From assembly GCF_000633455.1 (NCBI RefSeq), contig NZ_AYMG01000016.1, positions 124,001-188,000 on the forward strand: DNA of 64,000 nt, given 5' to 3'. This document shows positions 1 to 10,019 of the stretch, one piece after another; positions within the stretch are counted from its first letter, which is position 1, and each line of letters starts with the position of its first letter. The stretch comes from Pedobacter jeongneungensis. Its GTDB lineage: Bacteria > Bacteroidota > Bacteroidia > Sphingobacteriales > Sphingobacteriaceae. The notes beneath the pieces are model-generated. The model did no database searches and was not told the DNA's origin. It saw only the letters and a program-made list of their open reading frames with translations. A program made the position numbers and the translations under genes.

Positions 1-156
1 TAGGGAGATGATAAGTAATTACCTATCCTGAATAAGCGGTTAAGCCGGCATTAGCTTAAAACTGATTAGAAAAACAAACATAAAACGGGACTCTTTAAAT
101 AAGATCATGATAGAAGTTATCGGAAAATATTGCATCATCAACCACAACGAACAGAT

Positions 157-522
157 ATGGCTATAGCTAACAACAGACATGAGCGCATCATTGTCGAAAT
201 TCGCGAAAATTTGAAACTTAGACTGGAACTACTCAAATCGCAAATACTCATCTTGGTCGCAAAAGTGTTCTCGGATGTGCTTACTAACCTGCTGATTTCG
301 GTTTGCATTTTACTCGCTTTTCTCTTTGGGACAGTTACCCTTGGATTTTTCTTTTCTGATTTGCTAGACAGTTATTGGATAGGGTTCAGCTGCCTTACCG
401 CATTTTACATACTGGTTGCACTCATCATGCTTTCCAGAAATGCTTTCGTTGAAAAACTACTGATCAATTTTAGCATTAGAAGACTTTTAGAAAAACATTT
501 AGCAAATGAAAAAACTCAGTAG
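157..522 (+). CDS. phage-holin-superfamily-like membrane protein
   Basis: Small membrane protein of 121 residues. Two hydrophobic helices (about residues 45-70 and 78-100) follow a charged N-terminal amphipathic stretch, the layout of the holin superfamily III proteins common in Bacteroidota stress operons. The ATG at 157 is preferred over an upstream in-frame TTG at 130. The gene overlaps the next one by 17 bp, so the two are probably translationally coupled. Nothing suggests an actual phage; the family label comes from topology only. Confidence 0.6.
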   Translation: MAIANNRHERIIVEIRENLKLRLELLKSQILILVAKVFSDVLTNLLISVCILLAFLFGTVTLGFFFSDLLDSYWIGFSCLTAFYILVALIMLSRNAFVEKLLINFSIRRLLEKHLANEKTQ

Positions 523-1909
523 GGATATCAGGAACATAGGCGATCTCACTGCTCAGCAATCCTTGTTAAAAAAAGAGATTGAAGCAGGCGAAAACAGCAT
601 CAGGCAGTCCGTTAAGGAAGCTGCCTGGGAAATCCCGGCAACAGTCGCTGAAAGCCTAACAAAAACGCCCTTCGAGCGAAATCTGGAAAGTCTGTCGGAT
701 CCTGCCGGTAAACTTTTACCCGAACTTTCCTCCCTGCTGGTTAAAAAAATCATTCCCAAAAAGGTCGGCTTTTTCAAGCGCATCATGCTCACCAGTGCTG
801 CCAAACTGCTGGCGAAAAAGGTATTGAAGCCTTCCACAACCCCTAAAGGACGTTTAACCGAACACACGCACAAACTCATAGCACCCGAGCCCAAAGTTCT
901 GGAACCAGAATTAAATATCAACCCCAAAAAAAATGATCCGCTTCCAACTCAGCAAAAAAAGAAAAAGATTAGTTTCAAAGGACTCTGGCAAGTCCTGAAA
1001 ACGTCCTTTACCGGTTTCGGTGATCATAAAGTAACCAAAATCAGTGGATCATTAGCTTACTACACCGTTTTCTCCATGGGTCCCCTACTGGTTGTCATTA
1101 TATCTCTATGCGGAATCTTTATGAAAAAGGAAGCTGCCCAGGGTAAAGTATTTGATCAGTTGAAAGGATTCTTGGGATCTGAAACGGCCATGCAGCTTCA
1201 GGATATCATCAAAAATGCAGGCCTGGGGGATAAAGGAACTATCGCATTTATTATTGGGCTAGTTACCCTTCTCCTTGGCGCCACCAGTGTATTTGGAGAT
1301 ATTCAGGATTCCATCAATACCATTTGGGGAATCAAGCCTAAGCCCAAACGGGGATGGCTAAAGATGTTGCAGAACAGGTTTCTTTCCTTTTCAGTCATTG
1401 TCTCCCTGGGTTTTCTGCTGCTGGTTTCTTTAGGCGTCACCGCAGTTCTGGATGGGTTCAGCACCCGGCTGCAGGCCAGGTTTGCCGATATATCGGTCAT
1501 ACTTTTTTACATCCTGAATACCGTCATCACCCTTGGGGTGGTCTCAGCTATCTTCGCTGTCATATTCAAAGTTTTACCAGATGCCAATATCAAATGGAGA
1601 GATGTAGCGGCCGGAGCATTGGTGACAGGCGTTTTGTTTTTGATCGGTAAGATGGGTATCTCATTATACATCTCCAAGAGCGATGTCGGCAGCACTTACG
1701 GGGCGGCAGGATCATTGGTTGTTCTATTGCTCTGGACCTATTATTCCTCCATCATTCTGTATTTTGGCGCTGAATTTACCAAATCTTACGCGATTACATA
1801 CGGATCAGAAATTTTGCCAAACCATTATGCGGTTACCATAAAAGAGATTGAAGTCGAACAGGGATCAAAATCTGTACAGGACACCCACGCGGAAAACGAT
1901 AAGCAATAA
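506..1909 (+). CDS. YihY/BrkB family membrane protein with long N-terminal extension
   Basis: The C-terminal 300 residues match the YihY/BrkB (UPF0761, once called ribonuclease BN) family: about six membrane helices, an SGSLAYYTVFSMGPLLV stretch near the first helix and a YGAAGSLVVLLLWTYYSS stretch near the last. Residues 1-155 are an extra, soluble, Lys/Pro-rich segment. In relatives a similar segment is, from memory, a separate short gene between the holin-like gene and yihY, so this looks like a gene fusion. It shares a transcript with the upstream membrane gene. The molecular function of the family is unsettled; an envelope-stress role is inference. Confidence 0.85.
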   Translation: MKKLSRDIRNIGDLTAQQSLLKKEIEAGENSIRQSVKEAAWEIPATVAESLTKTPFERNLESLSDPAGKLLPELSSLLVKKIIPKKVGFFKRIMLTSAAKLLAKKVLKPSTTPKGRLTEHTHKLIAPEPKVLEPELNINPKKNDPLPTQQKKKKISFKGLWQVLKTSFTGFGDHKVTKISGSLAYYTVFSMGPLLVVIISLCGIFMKKEAAQGKVFDQLKGFLGSETAMQLQDIIKNAGLGDKGTIAFIIGLVTLLLGATSVFGDIQDSINTIWGIKPKPKRGWLKMLQNRFLSFSVIVSLGFLLLVSLGVTAVLDGFSTRLQARFADISVILFYILNTVITLGVVSAIFAVIFKVLPDANIKWRDVAAGALVTGVLFLIGKMGISLYISKSDVGSTYGAAGSLVVLLLWTYYSSIILYFGAEFTKSYAITYGSEILPNHYAVTIKEIEVEQGSKSVQDTHAENDKQ

Positions 1910-1910
1910 A

Positions 1911-2357
1911 TTAAACTAAAAACAACTGAATGTTTTCATGGCTCCGAATGATTTCAACAATTTTATCAAAGTAAGTCATCCCGCGCCCAGCATCAAGCTC
2001 ATTTAGCTGTTGCATAAAAAATGTTTTGTTGAAAGGGGATCCAGGCTCCAGTTTTTTTAAATAATACTTTCTGGTCAGCTCTCGCCCCAGCGCATCAGCA
2101 GAGAATTGGTGATTTCTCCAAATGAGGTTGATATGGGGATGTGATTTTAAAATACCATAACCTCCATATAACAGATCATCAAATGCATCCAGACTCTCTG
2201 CAATGCTCCAGTCTTCTTCCTCCATAAAGAGGCTATTTATGTGCCGGTAGAAGGAGTAGATATCTATAATCAGCTCCCCTTCTATGGTAAGCGCTTTGGG
2301 ACTGTCGTTAGTTTTCACAACAGGAATATTGATGTAATGCCTTTTGAAGTTGGACAC
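1911..2357 (-). CDS. barstar-like (barnase inhibitor) protein
   Basis: 148 residues. The middle carries a barstar-like layout: a short beta strand (ALTIEGELIIDIYSFYRHI), a helix, then SLDAFDDLLYGGYG, which resembles the NLDALWDCL segment of barstar, and a final hydrophobic strand NIQLFLV. Barstar-fold proteins bind and inhibit small secreted RNases. No barnase-like toxin gene is seen in the window. The start overlaps the 3' end of the sigma-factor gene by 50 bp on the same strand, so the two are probably co-transcribed. The assignment rests on weak motif similarity. Confidence 0.55.
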   Translation of the reverse strand: MSNFKRHYINIPVVKTNDSPKALTIEGELIIDIYSFYRHINSLFMEEEDWSIAESLDAFDDLLYGGYGILKSHPHINLIWRNHQFSADALGRELTRKYYLKKLEPGSPFNKTFFMQQLNELDAGRGMTYFDKIVEIIRSHENIQLFLV

Positions 2358-2823
2358 GGGCCGTATGGATTCGCCGTTTCACCGTACCCACCGGAATACT
2401 CAATGATGCAGCTATTTCCTCATACTTATAACCTTCAAAATGGCGAACAAAGGCAACGGCATAGATGGGGCTAATGCCTGCAAGAGCATGTTGGATATCG
2501 CGTTTAATAAAAGATCCCTCACTCAGGTTCTGCGCAGCTCCCGGCAAGAGTTCAGCATAAGAAACATCTGAAACTAACCGACCTGAAATCTTGCGAAGAC
2601 TCATCTTCTTAATATCATTGATGTAACTGTTCCTCATGATCCAATATAGCCAGCCACCAAGATTACCATCCTCCCGGTAGGTTTCATATTTATCCAGCGC
2701 TTTTAAGAATGTATGCTGCAAAAGATCTTTTGCAGCATCTTCATCTCTGGTCAAATTCAGGGCATGGGCGCTGAGTATATCAGCATGGTCAGCGATCATT
2801 TTTCCAAAGATTCGTTTTTTCAT
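2308..2823 (-). CDS. ECF-type RNA polymerase sigma factor
   Basis: 171 residues with both sigma-70 core regions. Region 2 includes DAAKDLLQHTFLKALDKYETY and GGWLYWIMRNSYINDIKK; region 4 is a C-terminal helix-turn-helix ending YEEIAASLSIPVGTVKRRIHTAR. This is the normal length for an extracytoplasmic-function sigma factor. No anti-sigma gene follows; the overlapping barstar-like gene occupies that position instead. The divergent gene at 3053 lies across a 230-bp intergenic region that could hold the promoter it recognises. Confidence 0.92.
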   Translation of the reverse strand: MKKRIFGKMIADHADILSAHALNLTRDEDAAKDLLQHTFLKALDKYETYREDGNLGGWLYWIMRNSYINDIKKMSLRKISGRLVSDVSYAELLPGAAQNLSEGSFIKRDIQHALAGISPIYAVAFVRHFEGYKYEEIAASLSIPVGTVKRRIHTARVQLQKALHQYSCCEN

Positions 2824-3052
2824 CTATTTTATTAAAACTTTAGCAACAAATATAATAAGGATTATTGACCGAAATGGGATTGAATGAAGTAAAACATAGG
2901 AAATCATCATCTCCATTGGTTTTTTAACTTGACAGAAGTAATAAGTCATTGACATGATTGATTGATTTAAAAAGAAAATATCACCCTAAGTTGTCTACCA
3001 TCACTGAACATTCCAGCACTAAGCGTTGTTATGTTATTTAAAACGATAAAAT

Positions 3053-3334
3053 ATGATTGACACTACAGAAAATAAGCAGCTGTTATTCGACTACTACCGC
3101 AAGCAGTTTATCGATAGCTATCGCAGTAAAGTTGAGGGGGATAATACCATGATTTTTTTAGTCAGGGAGGACACCGATTTATTGCTTTATGCGAAGGCAG
3201 CAAAGCAGACCTGGGAATCGGCAGGCGATTATCCGGATAGTTTTACAGGTATCGTAAAAACAGAAAAAGGAAACGGATTTGCAAGTTTTACCTATATCGG
3301 TGCAATAGCTGCTGTTCAGAAGGCTCTCAACTAA
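3053..3334 (+). CDS. hypothetical protein, 93 residues
   Basis: I do not recognise a family. The protein is soluble, has no signal peptide or Cys, and contains predicted helix-rich and short strand segments. The ATG at 3053 is preceded by an A-rich leader and the frame is clean over its length. It lies divergently from the ECF sigma gene and stands alone, with no gene for 690 bp downstream. Confidence 0.55.
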   Translation: MIDTTENKQLLFDYYRKQFIDSYRSKVEGDNTMIFLVREDTDLLLYAKAAKQTWESAGDYPDSFTGIVKTEKGNGFASFTYIGAIAAVQKALN

Positions 3335-4023
3335 TTGAAAGTTGATGAACATACGCTGTTTTAAATAACAATGAGAAGAGAAGAGGCCTTGAAAATACCT
3401 ATTTCCTTAGTATTCAAAATTATAACCCATGGCCAAGTTAAATTACCCACCAGTGGACTAAAATAACTCAAATCACAAGCAACGAAAAAGCAGCTATGTT
3501 TTTTACCTGAACTAAAAAAGTCAACAGTTAATCCAAACTATCGAGATGCATTGGCCATTGACCATCTAAATGGATTAATAATAAGCGTCTAAATTATATT
3601 AAATGGCAAATCAGTTTTTAATTTTAGATACTATCCCATACTCTTGATCGGATTATGTTCAATAGTCATATAATTTGGGGCTGATCTGATTAATCAGCTT
3701 AGGTTGCGAAAAGTTATCACTCCTGCAAAAGAGATGCAACGGTGTCAATTCCCAGATGTATGATCCTAACAATTATCAACCCTTGCTTTAGGAGATATAA
3801 AATGGTGATTTGTAAAATATGGTGATGATGTTTATCAGGCCTGGCCGCACATTATATATAGTTTTATATTAAAACGACAATATTGTAGTTTTCATTTGAT
3901 AAAAATAGTCAAGCAAACAAGTCTATAGAAAACTTATGAAAGGGCAATACCAAAGTTCGTCGAACCTTCATGTATAACTGGCTTTAAATTTGATTGTGTT
4001 AAGGAAAACTAAAAAAAAACAAC
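3335..4023. other. non-coding stretch
   Basis: No convincing gene, repeat or hairpin was seen. The stretch is AT-rich with stops in all frames, and probably holds the promoter for the small secreted protein that starts at 4024. Confidence 0.5.
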
Positions 4024-4476
4024 ATGATATATAAAATGATACTGGGGTTGACACTAATTCCAATTTTATCACTCGCAGATATAAAAAGAAACGATAACCA
4101 CTCACTTTTCGACAACGAAACTGATAAGGCAATAGCAACAATCAACCAGGAAAAAGTACCTAAAACAATCATCATTAAAACTAAAAAGTTTAAAATCAGA
4201 ATCGACAAACAGCCAAACGGAAACTACCTATACCAGTCCTGGGGAGCAAATGCCAAAATCACTGCAAAACCAGACATGATCATTGCTGATGGTGAAATCA
4301 TTCCCGATGGAAGCGGTGGCAACTATTATTATGAATTCAATAATAACAACTATAGCTACAAAGTGTACAGAAATTATCTTACTGATTCGCTAAACCGAGC
4401 TCCATATACTTTGGTTGTAATCGACATCAACAATAAAACCTTGGTAAGACAAGATGGTGTTGTTGTAAAACAATAA
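4024..4476 (+). CDS. small secreted protein of unknown function
   Basis: 150 residues. A short N-terminal hydrophobic segment (about residues 3-17, ending near LSLAD) reads as a signal peptide. The rest is rich in Asn, Lys and Tyr with alternating hydrophobic residues, suggesting a beta-rich periplasmic or secreted domain. No catalytic motif or lipobox is visible. It is a single-gene unit between two intergenic gaps. Family unknown to me. Confidence 0.55.
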   Translation: MIYKMILGLTLIPILSLADIKRNDNHSLFDNETDKAIATINQEKVPKTIIIKTKKFKIRIDKQPNGNYLYQSWGANAKITAKPDMIIADGEIIPDGSGGNYYYEFNNNNYSYKVYRNYLTDSLNRAPYTLVVIDINNKTLVRQDGVVVKQ

Positions 4477-4722
4477 GATCATATACTAAGCAAGAAAATA
4501 ACTTTTCTATCGAATTAATAATTATTTATTGAAGATGGGGTTTTAGCTATTCCCCAACACAACTTACGTACACTTACTCGAGATTGCATGCAAAATAAAT
4601 TTTCTCCCAACAGAGCGGATTCACCAAAGATTAAACAAATCCTTGCCTTTTGGACTTTAAATAAATCACCGGGTAATTCACCAACTTCCCGACCGCTCCA
4701 AAATATATCTCATGTACTCGAT

Positions 4723-5196
4723 TTACCGGGATTTTTTATTAATAAAACTCACCTGGTAATCTTTGACTAACTGTCCATCCATGATATAACTACTGAATTC
4801 GCAACCCCAATTGCTGTTCATCATCGTAAAATGGGGATTGACGGCATAAGCAAACCCATATATTTTTTTTGCCGGTTCACCAGCAATTTTTATTATCAAA
4901 GTATCGCTTAGCAGGATGCGTCTTTCAATGGTGTAATGTCTTTGTAGCCTTAGTGAATCAAAAAACTTTTTAGTAATCGTATCCTTATAATCCGCTATTA
5001 TTTTTCCACTGCGTAATATTTTTACGGATACCGAATCTGCATCTTTAATGGCATAACCAGACAAACTAAGCTCCAGCCTATCGAGACTGTTTTTTTGCGA
5101 ACATTCCTTTTCTGCCCTAGCAAACTTTGTCTCATCACTTTCACAAGCAATAAAAAACAACATAATAATAACAGGTACAACTTTTATGAATTTCAT
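4723..5196 (-). CDS. lipoprotein of unknown function
   Basis: 157 residues with a clear lipoprotein signal: a basic start (MKFIK), a hydrophobic run and FFIAC, giving Cys18 as the lipidated residue. The mature part is mixed alpha/beta with one further Cys pair candidate near the C-terminus (NSNWGCEF). It is transcribed just downstream of the membrane gene 5232-5657 with a 35-bp gap, so the two probably form one unit. No family recognised. Confidence 0.65.
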   Translation of the reverse strand: MKFIKVVPVIIMLFFIACESDETKFARAEKECSQKNSLDRLELSLSGYAIKDADSVSVKILRSGKIIADYKDTITKKFFDSLRLQRHYTIERRILLSDTLIIKIAGEPAKKIYGFAYAVNPHFTMMNSNWGCEFSSYIMDGQLVKDYQVSFINKKSR

Positions 5197-5231
5197 AACA
5201 AGGTTACATTTAGATAATTGAATACAAAAGA

Positions 5232-5657
5232 TTATACGAGATCAGGCTGAAACGGCTTCAGCTTATGGAGTATTAGCCAAAACACTAATGATGCAACGAG
5301 CAAATAAAGATAAGAAGAAAAAAAAACGCTGATGAATACATCCGCGTGAGAATAAGAGCTCCATGAGCCTACCCGGGCATCGAAAAGGTTATTATTGACC
5401 ATGTAAAGCAACAAAAAAAACAACACTGTAGTGATGCCATTTTTTAGCTGAATATTCAAGTTAAATACTTTGAGCACTTGCACTGTCGGAAAAATAAAGA
5501 GCACCAGCAAACTGACTACCAGTATTTCCTTATAGAACGGACAATTGAGACAGTCTGCAGACAGCTCTGTCGCATAGTGCCGCATGCTCAGGTAACTTTG
5601 CAGACCACAAAGCATATAGGCAATGATAGTCAGGTAAATGGTTTTTAAAAATTTCAT
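5232..5657 (-). CDS. small integral membrane protein of unknown function
   Basis: 141 residues with four predicted membrane helices (about 5-22, 45-65, 73-90 and 108-130). A loop after the first helix holds DCLNC, a CxxC pair that could bind metal or form a disulfide on the outer face. It is followed 35 bp later by a lipoprotein gene on the same strand. No family recognised. Confidence 0.6.
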   Translation of the reverse strand: MKFLKTIYLTIIAYMLCGLQSYLSMRHYATELSADCLNCPFYKEILVVSLLVLFIFPTVQVLKVFNLNIQLKNGITTVLFFLLLYMVNNNLFDARVGSWSSYSHADVFISVFFSSYLYLLVASLVFWLILHKLKPFQPDLV

Positions 5658-5908
5658 TCCCAGCGAATTATTCTCCTTTAGATTGTAATCTTTGAATTTA
5701 TATTAGTTAGCTCTCAAAACCATGATATGACATTAAACGATAACTATACAAAATAATACCCTTTTATGCAGCAATCAATTCCGATGTTAATTTGCTCCCT
5801 GCGGTTTAAGGTAAGAAAATTTATTTATTAACTTTGGTAAGTCACCTTTTACAGAGGCACAAAATTGAAATCATTAGCGCTTCCTTTATCAAATTATTAA
5901 AGCTATCT

Positions 5909-6661
5909 ATGGCAAAAAAGTTTTTCAAAACCTTATTATTATTTATGGTCCTGTTCATCGGAAAATCCTATGCAGGCTGGTATGAATGTTACAACTTCAA
6001 AGGAAATATCGCTAACAACCCAATAACACTTTCTATTCAAATCAGAGAAAGTTATTTTGGAGAAAAAGAGAAAAAAAATTATAACCTCGTCGGTACTTAC
6101 AAATACGACAGGTACAATTCGCCGATAAGGCTGGAAGGAAAAATTGATCTTAAGAATAATCAGGTCGTCCTGTATGAGCTCGTTAACGAAAAACAAACTG
6201 CTGTTTTTGAGTTTAAATTTTCACAAAATGCCATTAATGGTTCCTGGTTGAATAAATCCACTTCAAATAGACGCCCATTGCATTTACAAGTGGTATCGAA
6301 AATTACGGACCTAAATCTGGCAAGCCAATTTTCAAATGTTGATGTACTCCAATACCAGTCACTCAAGGATTTTTACCTGATTGGTAGCTATTCGAAGACC
6401 AAGGGAATTGATCAAGCGCAAATGAAATTACTAAAGATCATGAGCAAAAAAGACAATTCATTATATCAAACCATTGATCTATCGAATGTGAGCTATCAAA
6501 CAGGAAACCTGATGACCATAATTTTTGATAATGTCCTGGTAGTTGATTTCGACAAAAACAACCTGGGTTTATCCCGTCAGCTGGGAAAAAATCAGGATCC
6601 GCTGAACATCTTTTACAACGTCCGAACCAGAAAATTTGAGATAGACCAAAACAACAAATAG
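5909..6661 (+). CDS. secreted protein of unknown function
   Basis: 250 residues from the ATG at 5909; an upstream in-frame TTG at 5834 would put 25 residues before the signal peptide and is less likely. The signal peptide is MAKKFFKTLLLFMVLFIG and so on, with cleavage likely after SYA. The mature protein has repeated beta-strand patterns such as ITLSIQIRES and NLVGTYKYDRY, suggesting a beta-barrel or sandwich fold. No catalytic motif was recognised. It stands alone, facing the decayed S41 peptidase gene. Confidence 0.6.
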   Translation: MAKKFFKTLLLFMVLFIGKSYAGWYECYNFKGNIANNPITLSIQIRESYFGEKEKKNYNLVGTYKYDRYNSPIRLEGKIDLKNNQVVLYELVNEKQTAVFEFKFSQNAINGSWLNKSTSNRRPLHLQVVSKITDLNLASQFSNVDVLQYQSLKDFYLIGSYSKTKGIDQAQMKLLKIMSKKDNSLYQTIDLSNVSYQTGNLMTIIFDNVLVVDFDKNNLGLSRQLGKNQDPLNIFYNVRTRKFEIDQNNK

Positions 6662-6771
6662 TGCCGAAGCCAATTGTTTAATTAGGCTCGAATTATAAAA
6701 AAACTACTTCCATTTACCTACAGCACTACCCAATAGCTTAAATTTACAGGCTTTTAACAAAGTCGATAATT

Positions 6772-7729
6772 TCATCCTGAGCAGTCAATGGGATTATCCA
6801 TCACGCTATGCTGAGGCAAAACCGGTTTTGAATCTTTTAAATTCCCATTAGCTCTGATAAATTGCTTGGTAGATGTGGAAAAAGTAAAACCAGTGTTGGA
6901 TAGCGTTAGATTAATCAATTCTCCATAATCATTTGTCTGCTCTCCGGACGGTTCCCCGACCAGCGTCGAAAGTTTGTAATCCTGTATCTTATTGGCCATC
7001 ATATTAGCGCTAGAGAAGGTCTTCGCCCCGATTAAAACAAAGAGTTTACCAGTGTGACGCAAAGGATTCCGTTGGCTAGAGGTTGCATTAATATTTGTGT
7101 CGGAAAGTATACTCCTATTGACAGCCTGAAAATAATATCCCATTTTTTCCGCGCCCCTACCATTCATATTTTTATTCAGTTGCTCTTTGTATTCCTGGCT
7201 AACTTTCCACCTCACCCCGCCGGTCATGAGGTAAGGCTTATTGGTAATATAGCCCAAAAGGGTCTGCGCAAGCTGTGAATGCCCTCCTGCATTCCTCCGC
7301 AGGTCAACAATTAGTTTACTTGCATGACCTTGCTGCAAGCTGGTAAAGCAAGAATCCAGAAAACCTTTAAATGCATCGGGTTCAGCAGCTAAGGAATTGA
7401 CCGAAAGCAGTCCAATTTTTGAATCCAGATACTTAAAGGAATACTTTGGATAGGCTGGTGCAGATAAAAACGTTTTTCCTCTTTCCTTGGCATTAGCCCG
7501 TAAAGTCATCCAATTGATCGCCTTTAAAATAACACGACCAGTCTGACCGTTTCTCAGATCATTAATCCGGTACGGACTGGTTATACCATAGAGATAAAGG
7601 TAAGTAATCAAATTTCGGCAAACATCAATAGATCTGTATGAATTTTAACCCACCAGCATACCCGCTTAATTTATCTATCAAGTCTGATGAACTTATACCA
7701 TTGATGGAAACAATTATTGTCCAGGCCAG
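6772..7729 (-). pseudogene. S41-family (tail-specific) peptidase, frameshifted and truncated
   Basis: The long open part (6772-7611) encodes an S41 protease core: KLIVDLRRNAGGHSQLAQ, the nucleophile region GAKTFSSANMMAN and the partner region VGEPSGEQTND. It lacks a signal peptide and begins inside the protein at a TTG. Just upstream, a different frame (7628-7729) reads IVSINGISSSDLIDKL then SGYAGGLKF, typical of the PDZ-like part, and ends at a stop. Joining the frames near 7640-7650 (LKF to YRSIDVC) restores a continuous protein, so at least one indel broke the gene. The N-terminal third is missing. A sequencing indel cannot be excluded for the frameshift but would not explain the truncation. 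Confidence 0.75.
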
Positions 7730-7901
7730 TTACAAAAATGCATTTTTGTGTTTGAATAAATATGTCATACAATGTTATTAGCATAAATAGGGAGTGAAAT
7801 TTTTTCGGCGTTAATACCGAATATTAACTGAGTCTCAGACAGGTCTAAAGTATGCTGAAAAAAGTAGATGAAAAAAAGTTATTTTTGCTACAAAAACCTA
7901 G

Positions 7902-8656
7902 ATGAAAACATCCTTTATTAACCGGCCTATATCAGGCTTTATCATCTCCATAGTCTTTACTATAGCCACTTCAGCCTTCTCTTTTTATTCTATAGAAAAA
8001 TTTTTTAAGAGTGAACAATGGGTTGAGCACACAAATATGGTTCGTGGGAAGCTAGAATCCATTATTTCAAAAATGAAAGATGCTGAAACCGGACAACGTG
8101 GATTCTTATTGACTGGAAATGAAGTTTCCTTGAGCCATATTCAAACTCGGAAGTATCAGTCAGGTCAGCCTTTGATACCGTGCGTGTACTTACTGCGGAC
8201 AATGGCGCACAACAGTCCGAATTAAGGGGGTTAAAGAATTTAATTGACGCAAAATTTGACTTGATCAAAAACACCATTGTACAAAAGAAACAGGGCGGAC
8301 TGGTAAGCACTGAATTGCTGCTAATGGGTAAATCCTACATGGATAGAACCAGAACCATAATTACCAGAATGGAAAACAGGGAAGAGATTCTTTTAGCTGT
8401 TCGTCTGGCCACCTCAAATGTCGATGGCACTATTACGCAGGTATCTATCATACTTGCATTCCTGATTTCACTGGCCAGTACTATCTTTTTTTATAACAGA
8501 ACGGTTAAAAATTATTCAGAACGTCTCCGGCTAGAGCAATCCCTTCGGGATGAAACAGCCAATCTTGAAAGGAGAATTGCGTTCCTGAAATCGCATTCGG
8601 AACGAATAGGAAATGGGGAGTATGGTATTCAGCTTGACAGTGACCAGTTGCGTTAA
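7902..8656 (+). pseudogene. CHASE3-type sensor kinase, frameshifted and missing its kinase domain
   Basis: The first frame (7902 to about 8130) encodes a membrane helix and the start of a CHASE3 domain, including KMKDAETGQRGFLLTGNE. The continuation is in another frame: SFLEPYSNSEVSVRSAFDTV, then the rest of CHASE3, a second membrane helix (VSIILAFLISLASTIFFY) and a short coiled coil. The shift lies around 8125-8135. The frame then stops at 8656 with no HisKA or ATPase domain. It precedes a receiver gene that is also short, so this was probably once a two-component pair. Confidence 0.75.
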
Positions 8657-8841
8657 TTAACCGGGCGCGGGATAGGTTTATTTCCAACTCAATTTTTAAA
8701 AAATAGAAGCGAATGGCCTGATATTTTTCCCTTGAAAGCACCATGTTCCAGATTTTTAATTCCCTGTTGAAGTGCGTTTTTAGAGTGTTAGAGATAAGAT
8801 AGGCATAACATTTGTTTCCATTACTCCGAAAAAACGCTTTA

Positions 8842-9264
8842 ATGAAATCAACCAGTAATAAATGGTCATGTGCTGTTGTAGATGATGATGCCACAATGGT
8901 CGCTATTTTAGAAAGTTATATCAGTCAGATTCCAAAGCTGGAACTAGTGGGGAGTTATACTGACCCTAAAGAGGCTTTAAATAGACTTGGCCATGGGCAA
9001 GAAGTAGACTTTTTATTTTTGGATATAAAAATGGAAATCTCAGGTTTGGACATCGCCCGTATGCTGCGAAACAAAATTAACCATATCATTTTTATCACTG
9101 CTTATAAGCAATTTGCGCTGGAGGCTTTTCAGGTGCACTGCGATCATTATCTTGTAAAGCCTGTCGATTTTTCCAAATTTCTCACTGCTATCAACGATGT
9201 CGTAAAAAGAAAGCGGAGACAGGAAATCTTAACAGAGAAATTGGAGATCAAAGAGACATATTAG
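8842..9264 (+). CDS. response regulator receiver protein, probably truncated LytTR type
   Basis: 140 residues from the ATG at 8842. It has a complete receiver fold: acidic VVDDD, the phosphoacceptor in FLFLDIKM, the Thr in FITAYK and the Lys in LVKPVD. Its motifs resemble LytTR-type regulators of Bacteroidota, but the protein ends about 25 residues after the receiver (RKRRQEILTEKLEIKETY) where a LytTR DNA-binding domain would begin. It lies behind a decayed CHASE3 kinase and in front of a decayed sigma gene, so loss of the output domain is likely. A stand-alone receiver remains possible. Confidence 0.75.
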   Translation: MKSTSNKWSCAVVDDDATMVAILESYISQIPKLELVGSYTDPKEALNRLGHGQEVDFLFLDIKMEISGLDIARMLRNKINHIIFITAYKQFALEAFQVHCDHYLVKPVDFSKFLTAINDVVKRKRRQEILTEKLEIKETY

Positions 9265-9269
9265 ACAGC

Positions 9270-9838
9270 CTATTTTATTTTTTTTAGGTAATATCTGTCT
9301 ATTCCACTTTTGCCAAGTATCTTTCTTGCTTCAAAAATCCTTCGTTTTACCTTTTCTGAGCGTGAGACCAAGTATTTCAGATATTTCTAAATACTTGTCT
9401 CCGTGGATGTAATAAACTAAAGGAGACCGGTAGAGAGGGGCAACCGAATTTACAGTAATACAGATGTCCGGAATGGATAGGTCTGAATCTGCAGTGTTGT
9501 CAACAATTAATTTACCAGTAGCGGCCGTATCGAGATGTTCAACAGGAATAAGAGTGGTATTTCTTTTGACTTTAGAGCGAAAATCGTTTATAAACTGGCT
9601 TTTCATGATTCGGAATAGCCAGTATTTCACATCTGCTTAGGTGATCATAATGATGCCGATAGGTGTAGACACGAAAAAAAGTTTGCTGAATAAGATCCTC
9701 CGGATCATCAGAATTTCTGGTTAGGTTAATGGAAAGCTGCCGCATTTCTTGCGAATTTCTGTAAACCCTGTTTGAAAATTCCTGAAATGTCATAAAAATA
9801 TTCCAAGCTCGTTTGTTAAAAGAATATTTTTTCTGCAA
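9270..9838 (-). pseudogene. ECF sigma factor with two frameshifts
   Basis: Three consecutive frames on the minus strand join into one ECF sigma factor. Frame one (from 9838) gives region 2: LTRNSDDPEDLIQQTFFRVY. Near 9630 it shifts to KYWLFRIMKSQFINDFRSK. Near 9345 it shifts again from ISEILGLTL to SEKVKRRIFEARKILGK, the end of the region 4 helix-turn-helix, stopping at 9270. Each join falls exactly where the family sequence requires continuity, so this is a decayed gene rather than chance ORFs. Confidence 0.8.
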
Positions 9839-10019
9839 GTATGTGATTGGATACTATTAATGATTTTACGGTCTTTTTTGCACAGAAAATCAATATTTAC
9901 GATCAGCTATGAAGTCATAGGACAATCTTGTCCACTAGTTTCTTTTCTCATCATTTCTTCAACTGTTCACATGAGCAAAATCGGAAGTTACGCAATGCGC
10001 TGAACAATTTGAGCATTAT

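Noticed and set aside
553..927. 124-codon minus-strand frame inside the yihY gene
   Set aside because: Antisense shadow of a clearly coding plus-strand gene.
4588..4770. 60-codon plus-strand frame
   Set aside because: It overlaps the 3' end of the lipoprotein gene on the other strand and shows no protein-like pattern.
8505..8894. 129-codon minus-strand frame opposite the CHASE3 remnant and receiver start
   Set aside because: It overlaps recognisable coding remnants on the other strand and has no domain pattern of its own.
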